Under the pieces are notes generated by a model. The model was not told the DNA's origin, did not search any database, and saw only the letters and a list, made by a program, of their open reading frames with translations. From Sulfurimonas sp. (GTDB lineage Bacteria > Campylobacterota > Campylobacteria > Campylobacterales > Sulfurimonadaceae), in contig JALWTK010000202.1 of the NCBI GenBank assembly GCA_027082875.1, positions 1 through 33,855 on the forward strand: a DNA stretch of 33,855 nt. The letters are read 5' to 3'. The translations under genes and the position numbers were made by a program. Below, in pieces: positions 27,278-33,855 of this stretch (position 1 is its first letter; each line of letters begins with the position of its first letter).

Positions 27278-28312
27278 CTACCAGACTTTTATCTCATTGT
27301 AAAGACTATCACGTTCTACTGGTACAAAACCACTATTTTTTATAAGTTCTGTAAATTCTACAACATCCACACCATTTGCACTCTTCGCACCTGCTGCTGA
27401 GTTGATAGACTCTTTTTCTATTGTGCCATCAAGATCATTTGCCCCAAACTCTTGAGCTACTAAAGCGAGGTTCACAGTAGATGTTACCCAGTAGGCTTTG
27501 AGATTTGGTACATTATCTAGGACTAAACGCGAGACTGCCATAGTTTTTAGTATCTCATTTGCTGTTATAGGGGCTTCTATATTTAGATAGTTATTTTCTG
27601 TTTGGTAGACAAGAGGGATGAAGCAGTTAAACCCACCTGTTATATCTTGAAGCTCACGTATACGCATCATATGGTCAATACGATTCTCACGAGACTCTAC
27701 ATGTCCAAAAAGCATAGTAACATTAGACTTCTTCCCGCGTTCATGCCATTTTCTATGTATTTCAAACCACTGATCAGAAGTTACTTTTCCTTTACAAATG
27801 TAGTCACGAACCTTCTCATCGAAAATCTCAGCACCACCACCAGGCATAGAGTCCACACCATTTTCTACCATCAGATCAAGTACTTCATCATAAGTAAGTC
27901 CATGGTGGCGAGAGAGAAAGTCTACTTCTGCAGCTGTTAAGGCTTTTACATGTAGATGAGGATACTGCTCTTTTATCTTTTTAAATATCCCTAAATACCA
28001 ATCAAGTGTTACTTCCGGGTTGTGTGCGGAGACTATATGCACCTCTTTAGCACCTCTTGCATCTATCTCTTTGACAGTTTTGAGTATATCTTCATGACTC
28101 ATAGTATACTGGTTAGGATTTTTCCGAGTTGCAGAGTAGGCACAAAACTTACAAACATCTGCACAGACATTTGTTGGGTTGATGTGGCGGTTGACATTAA
28201 AATAGGTCTTTTTTCCATGAAGTTCTTGGCGTGCAGTATCTGCAAGTGATCCTAAGTCAAAAAAATCCATATCATAGAGTTTTAGTGCATCTTCAAAGTT
28301 TATTCTATTCAT
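27278..28312 (-). CDS. mqnE: Aminofutalosine synthase (radical SAM)
   Basis: Radical SAM enzyme of the futalosine menaquinone pathway; it joins SAM to the chorismate-derived enolpyruvyl benzoate to give aminofutalosine. 344 aa. The cluster motif CADVCKFC (C50, C54, C57) sits in NRHINPTNVCADVCKFCAYSATRKNPNQYTMS. Family features: VHIVSAHNPEVTLDWYL, GGGAEIFDEKVRDYIC, GFNCFIPLVYQTENN, and AQEFGANDLDGTIEKESINSAAG. The NRHINPTN start and this C-terminal box favour MqnE over the related MqnC. A TATAAT box lies 26 bases upstream and only a weak AAAGA precedes the ATG. No other mqn genes are in the window, as is common in Campylobacterota, where the pathway is scattered. Confidence 0.93.
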   Translation of the reverse strand: MNRINFEDALKLYDMDFFDLGSLADTARQELHGKKTYFNVNRHINPTNVCADVCKFCAYSATRKNPNQYTMSHEDILKTVKEIDARGAKEVHIVSAHNPEVTLDWYLGIFKKIKEQYPHLHVKALTAAEVDFLSRHHGLTYDEVLDLMVENGVDSMPGGGAEIFDEKVRDYICKGKVTSDQWFEIHRKWHERGKKSNVTMLFGHVESRENRIDHMMRIRELQDITGGFNCFIPLVYQTENNYLNIEAPITANEILKTMAVSRLVLDNVPNLKAYWVTSTVNLALVAQEFGANDLDGTIEKESINSAAGAKSANGVDVVEFTELIKNSGFVPVERDSLYNEIKVW

Positions 28313-28337
28313 TTTTTAATCTTTACTATTTTTTCGA

Positions 28338-28343
28338 ATTATA
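28338..28343 (-). promoter_or_regulatory. -10 box of mqnE
   Basis: TAGCTATAATTCG on the minus strand in the 32-base gap between the pglB stop and the mqnE ATG. Confidence 0.5.
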
Positions 28344-28344
28344 G

Positions 28345-30513
28345 CTAAATTTTCAGCTTATAAATTTTTACATTTGGATTTAATTCCACCGCTTCAAAGA
28401 GTTTCGAATCTGCTTTTTCTAAGACCATTAACTGAATGTACAGAGAATTATACATTGCATCATCAAGAATTAAAAATGTATTATAATTAGACATATAGAT
28501 AATATTAAGATTTCCGGTGATATTGAGTAACTTTTCATCCACATGCAATTTCATATGCTTATCATAAGCTGTTTTTACAAATCTTTTGAGAGGTACATGC
28601 TGATGTCCTATTATCACATTACCCGTTTTTTTATCTAAGTAGAGTCCACGACCAAAGTTTATCTTATCACCCATATCTTTAAAGTTACGGCTTACAAAGA
28701 AGAAAGGTTTTGCACCCTGTTTGCCACTCATAAGATTTATATTTGAAAATAGATCAACAGTTGGTAAAATATTTATCATCTTAAATGGTAAGTAGAAATA
28801 GATATCTCTTGTTTTTTTAGGTAACTTTATATCTGTTTGTAGTGAAAGTAAAAAGTCATTAGTATCCTTAAAACCATATTCTGTTGTCATCTGCTCTATC
28901 GTGGAAAAAATAGTAAGGTTTTTATCTTCTATAAGTTTTTTATTAGCATCCACAAAGGCAAAAATTTTTTCTGTCTGCTCGACATCTAGTCTAGCCATTT
29001 TTGCCGCTACATCTTGAGGTTTTGTAAGGATATAACTCAAAGGAAAGTTCACAGATCCACTATGCTTACCACCATCGGCAAGGGTTTTCACATCTGCATA
29101 ATAACGAATAGGATAACCATAATCCCACCAACCGATTACATAATCTTCTCTAGTAGCAATATGTTTCAGCGTATCTAGTGTTTTTACCTCATTTGCTGAA
29201 AAAACTGTAGGCACCTTATAGGCTACTATATGTTTATAGTTCGGATAGAGTATCGCCAGTGTAAAAACAAGCATACTGAGTACTTTAAGTTTAGAGGTTG
29301 GCATAAGGGAAGCAAGTTCAGTGATAAGAAACGCAATACCAAATGCTAAGATAGGCACGGCATAGATAGTAAAACGCAGACCACCTACACTTGCTAAAAA
29401 TCCTAATCCTACTAAAGGAAGTGCTAAGAGCATTATCTTATGTCTATAGGAGAGATAAGCATACCCAGTAAGTGAAATAACGAAAGTAATAGGGCTTCCA
29501 CTAATACGGTTTGCAAATGTCTCAAAAGGGATATGCCCAGCTTCACGGATAGTCTGCATAACTGTGAAGAAGTGAAGCTTTAAGCCTTCCTCTCCAACAC
29601 TAATAACATCTTTAAATACATATCCTTTTAACTTTACCCAGATAGGTGTAAATCCACCAGTCACAAAATACATCAAAAGACCAAGTGCTAAAACATGGTA
29701 AACATACTGCTGCATACTCTCTTTTTTGAGTGTTACATAAGCAATAAAAACAATAACTAACCTAACATATTCAGGAAGCCCCATCATTGCAAAAAGCATC
29801 ATGGCTAAAAGTTTGTAGTTATATTTATTCTCCCTATCAAAAAGAAGAGTATAAAAAAGAATCAAGCCAAAGAAAGATGTTTCTAGTGCATAAGATTGTG
29901 GATACCACCATCTATAAACAAGTATATCTAAGGCTGTAAGGAGTAGATAGATATCTTGCTTGGTACGAATCGCCCAGATGATAGACCAGAGAAGGAACAT
30001 AGGAAGTACTATGTTAAGCATATCTGTGTCAAAGTATCCTGCCATAGTACGATTATAGTAACTCCAAGCTATAGAAGCTAAAAGAGCAGCTATAAGTCCC
30101 ATCTCTAAGTTTTTAAGAGACTTTGCTATAAGGATAATAGGCACAACAACTAAAGAGCTTAAAAAAACAGGCATATAAAAGATAACAGACTCAAAAGAAA
30201 ATGGCAGTATATAGGCAAAAAATGCTGTTAACTCTGCAGCTGCTGTAGCTACAGGAGAGAGATCATGTAGCTGATGAAAACGATCAAAAAAATCTTTCGC
30301 ATCTGGATTTGTCGTAGTTCCAGAGAGCAGATCTCTCGCCCCCTCAGCCCAAAAATAACCATCATTTGTATTTATCATAAATTGACCATGAAAGATAAAT
30401 GGCTCATATCCATAAAACTGATAGACCCAAATGAGTCGCATAAGTACGGAGAATGAAAAGGCTACAAGTATATAAAGGAGTGTTGTTTTTGTTTCTTTAG
30501 AGAGTTTTGACAA
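28345..30513 (-). CDS. pglB: PglB/STT3-type oligosaccharyltransferase
   Basis: Membrane enzyme that moves a lipid-linked oligosaccharide onto Asn in N-glycosylation sequons, on the periplasmic face. 722 aa, close to Campylobacter PglB. The N-terminal ~430 residues form about 13 transmembrane helices; the first periplasmic loop is present and a D-x-D metal motif appears in YFDTDML (D162, D164). The catalytic signature WWDYG is at residues 462-466 (GWWDYGYPIRYYADVKTLADGGKHSG). The C-terminal periplasmic domain follows. TTG start with AGGAA seven bases upstream. The gene has its own extended -10 promoter. No other pgl sugar-synthesis genes are adjacent apart from one GT2 enzyme beyond mqnE. Confidence 0.95.
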   Translation of the reverse strand: MSKLSKETKTTLLYILVAFSFSVLMRLIWVYQFYGYEPFIFHGQFMINTNDGYFWAEGARDLLSGTTTNPDAKDFFDRFHQLHDLSPVATAAAELTAFFAYILPFSFESVIFYMPVFLSSLVVVPIILIAKSLKNLEMGLIAALLASIAWSYYNRTMAGYFDTDMLNIVLPMFLLWSIIWAIRTKQDIYLLLTALDILVYRWWYPQSYALETSFFGLILFYTLLFDRENKYNYKLLAMMLFAMMGLPEYVRLVIVFIAYVTLKKESMQQYVYHVLALGLLMYFVTGGFTPIWVKLKGYVFKDVISVGEEGLKLHFFTVMQTIREAGHIPFETFANRISGSPITFVISLTGYAYLSYRHKIMLLALPLVGLGFLASVGGLRFTIYAVPILAFGIAFLITELASLMPTSKLKVLSMLVFTLAILYPNYKHIVAYKVPTVFSANEVKTLDTLKHIATREDYVIGWWDYGYPIRYYADVKTLADGGKHSGSVNFPLSYILTKPQDVAAKMARLDVEQTEKIFAFVDANKKLIEDKNLTIFSTIEQMTTEYGFKDTNDFLLSLQTDIKLPKKTRDIYFYLPFKMINILPTVDLFSNINLMSGKQGAKPFFFVSRNFKDMGDKINFGRGLYLDKKTGNVIIGHQHVPLKRFVKTAYDKHMKLHVDEKLLNITGNLNIIYMSNYNTFLILDDAMYNSLYIQLMVLEKADSKLFEAVELNPNVKIYKLKI

Positions 30514-30544
30514 GAAGAGTTCCTAAGGAGTAAAATTTTAAAAT

Positions 30545-30550
30545 ATTATA
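30545..30550 (-). promoter_or_regulatory. Extended -10 promoter of pglB
   Basis: TGCTATAAT on the minus strand (extended TGn plus TATAAT), 32 bases before the pglB TTG, in the gap after the ligase gene. Confidence 0.5.
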
Positions 30551-30575
30551 GCATAATAGAGTATTTATATGAAAT

Positions 30576-31376
30576 TTATTTTATTTCTCTAACTCTAAGA
30601 AAAATAGGAAATCTCGGTTTTTTATACTTTGTAAGCTCTTTATACTTAAAAGTTACCTTACTCCCAAGAGCTGGTGGAGTTTTTCGTTCAGCATCACTAA
30701 AACCACTCCCTATCTTAAAAAGTATCCCAGAGGGTAGCTCACACCTGAGTGCACCCATCATTCCTAGATACTTTCCTTTTCCTTCTGCATAACCTACAAC
30801 TCTGCACTCATCATCTAAAAAACTTTTTACTTTTAAGGCTTTTGAGGTTCTCTTGTTTATGTAAGGAGCTAAAGGGTCTCTCACAACTAAGCCCTCTGCC
30901 CCTTTTTGCTCTAGTTTATGCAGATAGGCGATCATAACCTTTTTCGATTTTATCGGTATCTGTGCTATGATTTTTAGTCTCTCATTTCTATAAGGTTTTA
31001 TCTTTGCAAGTCTAGCAAAAAGATCACCTGAGGCATGTGGCACTTCAAAGATATTGTACTTAATCTGATGCCACTCTTGAGATGGGACTTTATCTCTTAC
31101 GATAGAGGAGATATTTTCAAAATCTTGGCGTTTACTCCAAAGTTCTCCATCTATCTCAAAAGGTGGAAAACCTTTCGTAAACCACAGAGGGGCATGAAGG
31201 ACTTTCCCTCCACGGCTAATAAGCTTTTTCCCATCCCAATAAGCACGAATACCATCAAGCTTTTCACTCATCACCCAGCCTGTAAGATTTTGATCTTTAT
31301 AGACTTTAAGAAGTAGTAGATTAGGTTTAGATGCCAACAGAAGCAGAGGTAAAAGCAAAAAAAGAAGTAGTCTCAT
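30576..31376 (-). CDS. ligE: Exported ATP-dependent DNA ligase (LigE type)
   Basis: Minimal ATP-dependent DNA ligase, 266 aa, without DNA-binding add-on domains. The N-terminus MRLLLFLLLPLLLLASKPN is a signal peptide, so the enzyme probably works in the periplasm, as proposed for Lig E of Haemophilus, Neisseria and Campylobacter. Nucleotidyltransferase motifs: I SEKLDGIRAYW (Lys39), III FEIDGELW, IIIa YNIFEVP, IV EGLVVRDP, V ALKVKSF. The OB domain follows (GKGKYLGMMGALRCELPSGILFKIGSGFSDAERKTPP). It starts one base after the stop of the FGGY kinase, so the two are probably co-transcribed. A role in uptake-linked or extracellular DNA processing is inference from the family. Confidence 0.93.
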   Translation of the reverse strand: MRLLLFLLLPLLLLASKPNLLLLKVYKDQNLTGWVMSEKLDGIRAYWDGKKLISRGGKVLHAPLWFTKGFPPFEIDGELWSKRQDFENISSIVRDKVPSQEWHQIKYNIFEVPHASGDLFARLAKIKPYRNERLKIIAQIPIKSKKVMIAYLHKLEQKGAEGLVVRDPLAPYINKRTSKALKVKSFLDDECRVVGYAEGKGKYLGMMGALRCELPSGILFKIGSGFSDAERKTPPALGSKVTFKYKELTKYKKPRFPIFLRVREIK

Positions 31377-31377
31377 T

Positions 31378-32949
31378 TTATATACCAGGTGCAGACCACA
31401 TACTAGAAGTCACACCTCTATCTACAAGTTCAAGTTGTACTTTATATGCCTCTTGCCACTGCTTTTTTATCTCTTGATACTTTTTATGATTTGCCATTGA
31501 AGGCATATACTCTTTTTCCCACACTACAAGTTCTTTTGCAGCACTCTCTATGCTCTTATAAATGCCACACCCTACCCCAGCAGCCATAGCACCACCTAGT
31601 GCTGTTGCTTCTGTGACCTTTGGAATTTTCACTTTCTTTCCTGTAACATCTGCAAGTATTTGTGACCAAAGGGCACCCTTACTCGCTCCCCCTGCAAAAA
31701 CTATCTCTTCTATCTTTATGCCTGAAAATTTCTCTATGTTTTCCAGATTGATGCTTGAGACTATGGCAGCATTCTCTTCTAAACTTCTAAACATACTTAT
31801 ATGGTTATACTTCTCACTATCTAGTCCAAGATTTAAAAAGCTCGGTGCTGCATGGTACCACTTCGAGTATTTCATAGAGTCGGAAAATATTGGGAGTATT
31901 CCGTAAGAGCCTACTGGCACTTCACTCGCTTTCTCTTCTAGGAGTGAATAAACATCTATCTCGCGTTTATCAGCCTCTCTCTTTTCCAAAGCACAAAAAG
32001 CATCCCGAAACCATCGCATCACTAAACCACTAAAGAAGGTAATCCCCTCTGCTTGCGAGAGATTCGGAATAACATGAGGGTTTACACGGATGTTTCTATC
32101 TTCTGGAGGAGGTGTCTCTTTTGGGATATTTACGACCTGTTGCCAAAAGCTCCCACCCAGAACTGCCACATCACCTGTTTTTACTACACCAAGACCAGCG
32201 GAACCTAGTTGGACATCACCACCACCAATGACTACAACTGTTTTCATGCTCAGCCCTGTCTCGCTCACAACAGACTCTCCTACCTTGCCTGTAGGAGTCC
32301 CAACTTCTAAAACTTGAGGAAAGATATCATCTTTAAGCCCTACTTCATGAGCCATCCTGCTCACCCAGTCGCGTTTATTGAGAGAAAATATCCCCGTAGT
32401 TCCAGCATTACTAGGATCAGTCGCAATAATTTCCGATAGCTTCGCTAAAATCCAATCCCCTATCATAGAAATAGTTGCCACTCTTTCATATATCTCAGGT
32501 TTATTGTTCTTCAACCAAAGTAAACGAGGTAGTGCTCCAAGTGCAAAAGTCTGTCCAGATTCAACATAGCACTTCTCTTCAAGCCCCTCAAAATACTCTT
32601 TTAGATACTTCACCTCATCACTCGCTCTAGCATCTACATTTGCCACTGCCCAGAGTTCTTTACCTTGTGCATCATAAAGTATAATCCCTTCACGCATACT
32701 CGTAGCACTTAGAGCCAGAATATCATCTGTATCTATACCAGCAAGTTCGATAGACTCTCTAATACATGCACAAACTAATCCCCAATTTTTCTCAAAATCA
32801 AAGCTCATAGAGTTTGCTACACCCTCTTCTTCTAAGTGTGTCCACTCTTTTTGTGCTACACTTATTTGATTGCCTTTTGTATCAAAAATCACTGCACGGA
32901 TACTTCCTGTTCCTGCGTCTATTGCCATTAGGTATTTTTTTGTATTCAT
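31378..32949 (-). CDS. lsrK: FGGY-family carbohydrate kinase, LsrK-like
   Basis: FGGY kinase of ~523 aa closely resembling autoinducer-2 kinase LsrK along its whole length: YLMAIDAGTGSIRAVIFD, SATSMREGIILYD, WAVANVDARASDEV, DPSNAGTTGIF, VVIGGGDVQLGSAGLGVV, NIRVNPHVIPN, MRWFRDAFCALEKREA, GILPIFSDSMKYSKWYHAAPSFLNL, FAGGASKGALWSQILADVTGKKVKIP, ending TSSMWSAPGI. LsrK phosphorylates the AI-2 precursor DPD. The track start is 32961; I prefer the second ATG (32949), preceded by GGAA, since the first has no Shine-Dalgarno. Upstream lies a class II aldolase; none of lsrACDBFGR is seen in the window, so the real substrate may be a related ketose. An exported ligase gene follows after one base. Confidence 0.88.
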   Translation of the reverse strand: MNTKKYLMAIDAGTGSIRAVIFDTKGNQISVAQKEWTHLEEEGVANSMSFDFEKNWGLVCACIRESIELAGIDTDDILALSATSMREGIILYDAQGKELWAVANVDARASDEVKYLKEYFEGLEEKCYVESGQTFALGALPRLLWLKNNKPEIYERVATISMIGDWILAKLSEIIATDPSNAGTTGIFSLNKRDWVSRMAHEVGLKDDIFPQVLEVGTPTGKVGESVVSETGLSMKTVVVIGGGDVQLGSAGLGVVKTGDVAVLGGSFWQQVVNIPKETPPPEDRNIRVNPHVIPNLSQAEGITFFSGLVMRWFRDAFCALEKREADKREIDVYSLLEEKASEVPVGSYGILPIFSDSMKYSKWYHAAPSFLNLGLDSEKYNHISMFRSLEENAAIVSSINLENIEKFSGIKIEEIVFAGGASKGALWSQILADVTGKKVKIPKVTEATALGGAMAAGVGCGIYKSIESAAKELVVWEKEYMPSMANHKKYQEIKKQWQEAYKVQLELVDRGVTSSMWSAPGI

Positions 32950-33000
32950 TCTGTATTCCATTTATTTATATGTATTAAGGGTATGTCGAAAAAGTAATCG

Positions 33001-33023
33001 GAATAAAAGCCTTTAGAGAGGCT
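33001..33023 (-). terminator. Candidate terminator after the aldolase gene
   Basis: Minus strand AGCCT-CTCTAA-AGGCT followed by TTTATT: five pairs and a T-rich tail, in the 132-base gap between aldolase and kinase. It could end or attenuate aldolase transcription. The remaining gap holds an AT-rich ACATATAAAT that could be a -10 box for the kinase, but this is weak. Confidence 0.4.
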
Positions 33024-33094
33024 CAGACCGGAGGGAGGATTTGTCTTCTTTAAAGGTTTTTATGGAGATGGATTGATGTTACATAGCCTTCAAG

Positions 33095-33855
33095 CTATTT
33101 CTTAAGTTTAGCCTGTTCGAGTTCCCAGTACTCCATCGCAAAACTATCTGCTAAACTTATACTCTCATATCCACCTAACTTGTCAGCACGTAAAACTGCT
33201 TTCATAGTATGATCTACTATATCATTTATAACCGCTGCTTCTTTGGGTGTCTCACCAAAACTAATCACAGCAAGATTTTTAATGACCATGTAATTAGGTG
33301 CCGCATTTACCATCACCTCATCTCTTGCAAACTCTTTGAAGTATGCTTCATACTCTTCCATATACCGCTTCACACCACCTTCGAGATCAGTATCTTCCAT
33401 GATAAGAGGTACTCTCTTTGTGCGGATGATATGCTCAGGAGTTAAAACACCACGAGTTGCGAACTCTCTTAGGTTCTCTTGTGAAGCGTAGTAATTAGCC
33501 AAAGGTGTTTGGTTAATATTTATAGAGATAGGATAGCCCTTTGCAGCAGAGAGTACTTTTACTATTCTCTGCATATCACACTCGCTCGGTTCAAACTTTT
33601 GTGCTACATGAAGTGTTGCATTTTGTTCTAAAAACACTTCCGCTTGCATAACGGCATCGATCATCTTGTCATAAGATTCTCTTGCATCATCATCAAAAGT
33701 GAAGATACCATGGTTGTGAAGAATAATCCCATCAATAGTAGACCAATCAAGCTCTTTCGTCATCTCATAAATAGTATGAGCAAGCTCAAAACCAGGCATC
33801 ACATAATCAACAATCAAAAAGTTAGGAAAAACTTTTTCAATATCTCTCTTGCCAT
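33095..33855 (-). CDS. Class II aldolase, RhaD/bifunctional-aldolase type (5' truncated)
   Basis: C-terminal ~250 residues of a class II (zinc) aldolase. The track calls a TTG start at 33817, but the frame is open to the window edge (GKRDIEKVFPNFLIVDYVMPGFELA), so the gene is cut. Visible: DGIILHNHGIFTF with candidate zinc histidines, then a helical region and the end SLADSFAMEYWELEQAKLKK. That ending matches the linker that, in bifunctional rhamnulose-phosphate aldolase/dehydrogenase proteins, leads into a short-chain dehydrogenase; here a stop follows, so this is the stand-alone aldolase form. The adjacent LsrK-like kinase suggests a kinase-aldolase pair cleaving a phosphorylated ketose. 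Substrate is inference. Confidence 0.85.
   Translation of the reverse strand, partial: GKRDIEKVFPNFLIVDYVMPGFELAHTIYEMTKELDWSTIDGIILHNHGIFTFDDDARESYDKMIDAVMQAEVFLEQNATLHVAQKFEPSECDMQRIVKVLSAAKGYPISININQTPLANYYASQENLREFATRGVLTPEHIIRTKRVPLIMEDTDLEGGVKRYMEEYEAYFKEFARDEVMVNAAPNYMVIKNLAVISFGETPKEAAVINDIVDHTMKAVLRADKLGGYESISLADSFAMEYWELEQAKLKK

Noticed and set aside
31562-31906. 114-aa plus-strand ORF inside the FGGY kinase gene
   Set aside because: Shadow frame of a strongly conserved kinase; low-complexity Ala/Pro/Ser content, no start signal.
33817-33817. TTG start for the aldolase given by the ORF track
   Set aside because: The frame stays open to the window edge with aldolase-like residues, so this is an internal codon of a truncated gene.

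Overview
The window looks like chromosomal DNA of a free-living sulfur-oxidising Campylobacterota (Sulfurimonas/Sulfuricurvum-like). The evidence is AT-rich coding sequence, TATAAT-type -10 boxes without clear -35 boxes, an aminofutalosine synthase (futalosine menaquinone route), a Campylobacter-type PglB, a MutS fused to an HNH nuclease (MutS7 type), and histidine kinases with the HQWRQPL box common in this phylum. The genus is inference.

Layout. Positions 1-1849 hold the end of an ABC exporter (ATPase, ABC-2 permease). Positions 1903-5846 are a + strand set: histidine kinase, TonB-dependent receptor, small exported protein. A UvrD-type helicase (5855-7951, -) converges on it and may have a leaderless start. 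Positions 8112-18904 (+) carry a GGDEF protein, valS, a CheY-like regulator followed by a 6TM-PAS-HPt-CheA-like kinase fused to a CheX-like domain, then a SulP transporter with a NIT-PAS-GGDEF-EAL protein.

From 18879 to 26039 (-) lies a compact six-gene run: divergent J-domain membrane protein, MutS7, small membrane protein, flgH, transglutaminase-like exported protein, degenerate GGDEF-EAL protein. Next come a broken tyrosine-integrase remnant (26125-26254) and tRNA-Asn(GTT). The rest (-) is a GT2 glycosyltransferase, mqnE, pglB, an exported ATP-dependent DNA ligase (LigE type), an LsrK-like FGGY kinase and a class II aldolase cut by the window end.

Themes: signal transduction is dense (two kinases, one receiver, three c-di-GMP proteins). 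Housekeeping genes (valS, mutS, mqnE, flgH) are interleaved with envelope functions. The least explained parts are the CheA-CheX fusion with its receiver, the kinase/TonB receptor/exported protein set, the LsrK-aldolase pair without other lsr genes, and the mobile-element scar at the tRNA. No CRISPR array, rRNA or intact insertion sequence was seen.
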